This document shows positions 5,995-6,149 of a stretch of 6,149 nt of DNA, one piece after another. A program made the position numbers and the translations under genes. Numbering within the stretch: the first letter of the stretch is position 1; every line of letters starts with the position of its first letter. The notes beneath the pieces are model-generated. The model was not told the DNA's origin and made no database searches. It was given only the letters and a program-made list of their open reading frames with translations. The DNA comes from an uncultured Bacteroidales bacterium (GTDB lineage: Bacteria > Bacteroidota > Bacteroidia > Bacteroidales > Bacteroidaceae): positions 1 through 6,149 of the forward strand of contig CANBEE010000168.1 in the NCBI GenBank assembly GCA_947367415.1, read 5' to 3'.

Positions 5995-6026
5995 CAAAGA
6001 AAAGAAACTTTCTCTTTCGCTCCAAA
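5995..6026 (-). promoter_or_regulatory. Probable housekeeping promoter of acpP
   Basis: On the - strand, TTTG (6026-6023) is followed after 20 bases by TTTCTTTG (6002-5995). This fits the Bacteroidetes consensus TTTG-N19-21-TAnnTTTG with one mismatch. The start of transcription would fall near 5988, giving an A/T-rich leader of about 33 bases. Confidence 0.5.
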
Positions 6027-6076
6027 TATTTTCCTTGGATTTCGAAGAAAAGTGCACCGAAAAATAATTATTGAGC

Positions 6077-6122
6077 AAAAAATGCGGCAAAAAGCACCTT
6101 TTTTAGCACTTTTTGCCGCATT
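6077..6122 (-). terminator. Intrinsic terminator of a - strand gene beyond the right edge
   Basis: Perfect 14-base arms at 6081-6094 and 6109-6122 (GCGGCAAAAAG / CTTTTTGCCGC core) surround a 14-base loop. On the - strand the stem runs into six Ts (6082-6077); on the + strand no T run follows. It therefore most likely ends a transcript entering from the right and isolates acpP. Bases 6123-6149 show nothing recognisable. Confidence 0.75.
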
Positions 6123-6149
6123 AGAGCATAAATATAGCCGTCATTCACT

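Overview
The window reads as chromosomal DNA from a Bacteroidales bacterium, most likely Prevotella/Segatella or a close relative. The reasons are a PF14905-type outer-membrane barrel, a bacterial GH3-family protein, an RNase III with the Bacteroidetes 'GNAFEA' signature, promoter elements resembling the Bacteroides TTTG / TAnnTTTG consensus, A-rich leaders with weak Shine-Dalgarno sites, and seven-base intergenic tandem repeats. The genus is an inference from protein flavour; no rRNA or other marker is present.

Left part, + strand (1-3040): the C-terminal half of an outer-membrane beta-barrel protein enters from the left edge. After it comes a sharp ECF-type promoter (GTAACC, 16-base spacer, GTCTAA). 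It drives a signal-peptide-bearing, three-TM, DUF6249-like envelope protein. A 69-base imperfect hairpin repeat and a short TTTCAAT heptamer repeat separate this gene from an ECF-like sigma factor (GTG start). The sigma factor is followed by a small two-TM protein that looks like its anti-sigma partner (DUF5056-like). I see no promoter directly before the sigma gene, so the three genes may form one ECF-driven, self-regulating envelope-response unit.

Middle (3039-3144): two phased seven-base repeat arrays (GAGTTAT/GAGTTGT type) face each other and form an 18-base perfect inverted repeat. The convergent genes on both sides end inside these arrays, each with a TGA at a heptamer junction.

Right part, - strand (3122-5954): read from the right, acpP (acyl carrier protein) has its own promoter and is fenced by terminators on both sides. 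Then come rnc (RNase III) and a GH3-family adenylate-forming enzyme with its own promoter-like element. fabF, which I expect between acpP and rnc in Bacteroidales, is absent; a 103-base gap with a hairpin terminator sits there.

No RNA genes, CRISPR arrays or insertion sequences are visible. The most interesting material is the ECF-promoter/sigma/membrane-protein unit and the two classes of intergenic repeats, one of which has become part of the ends of genes.
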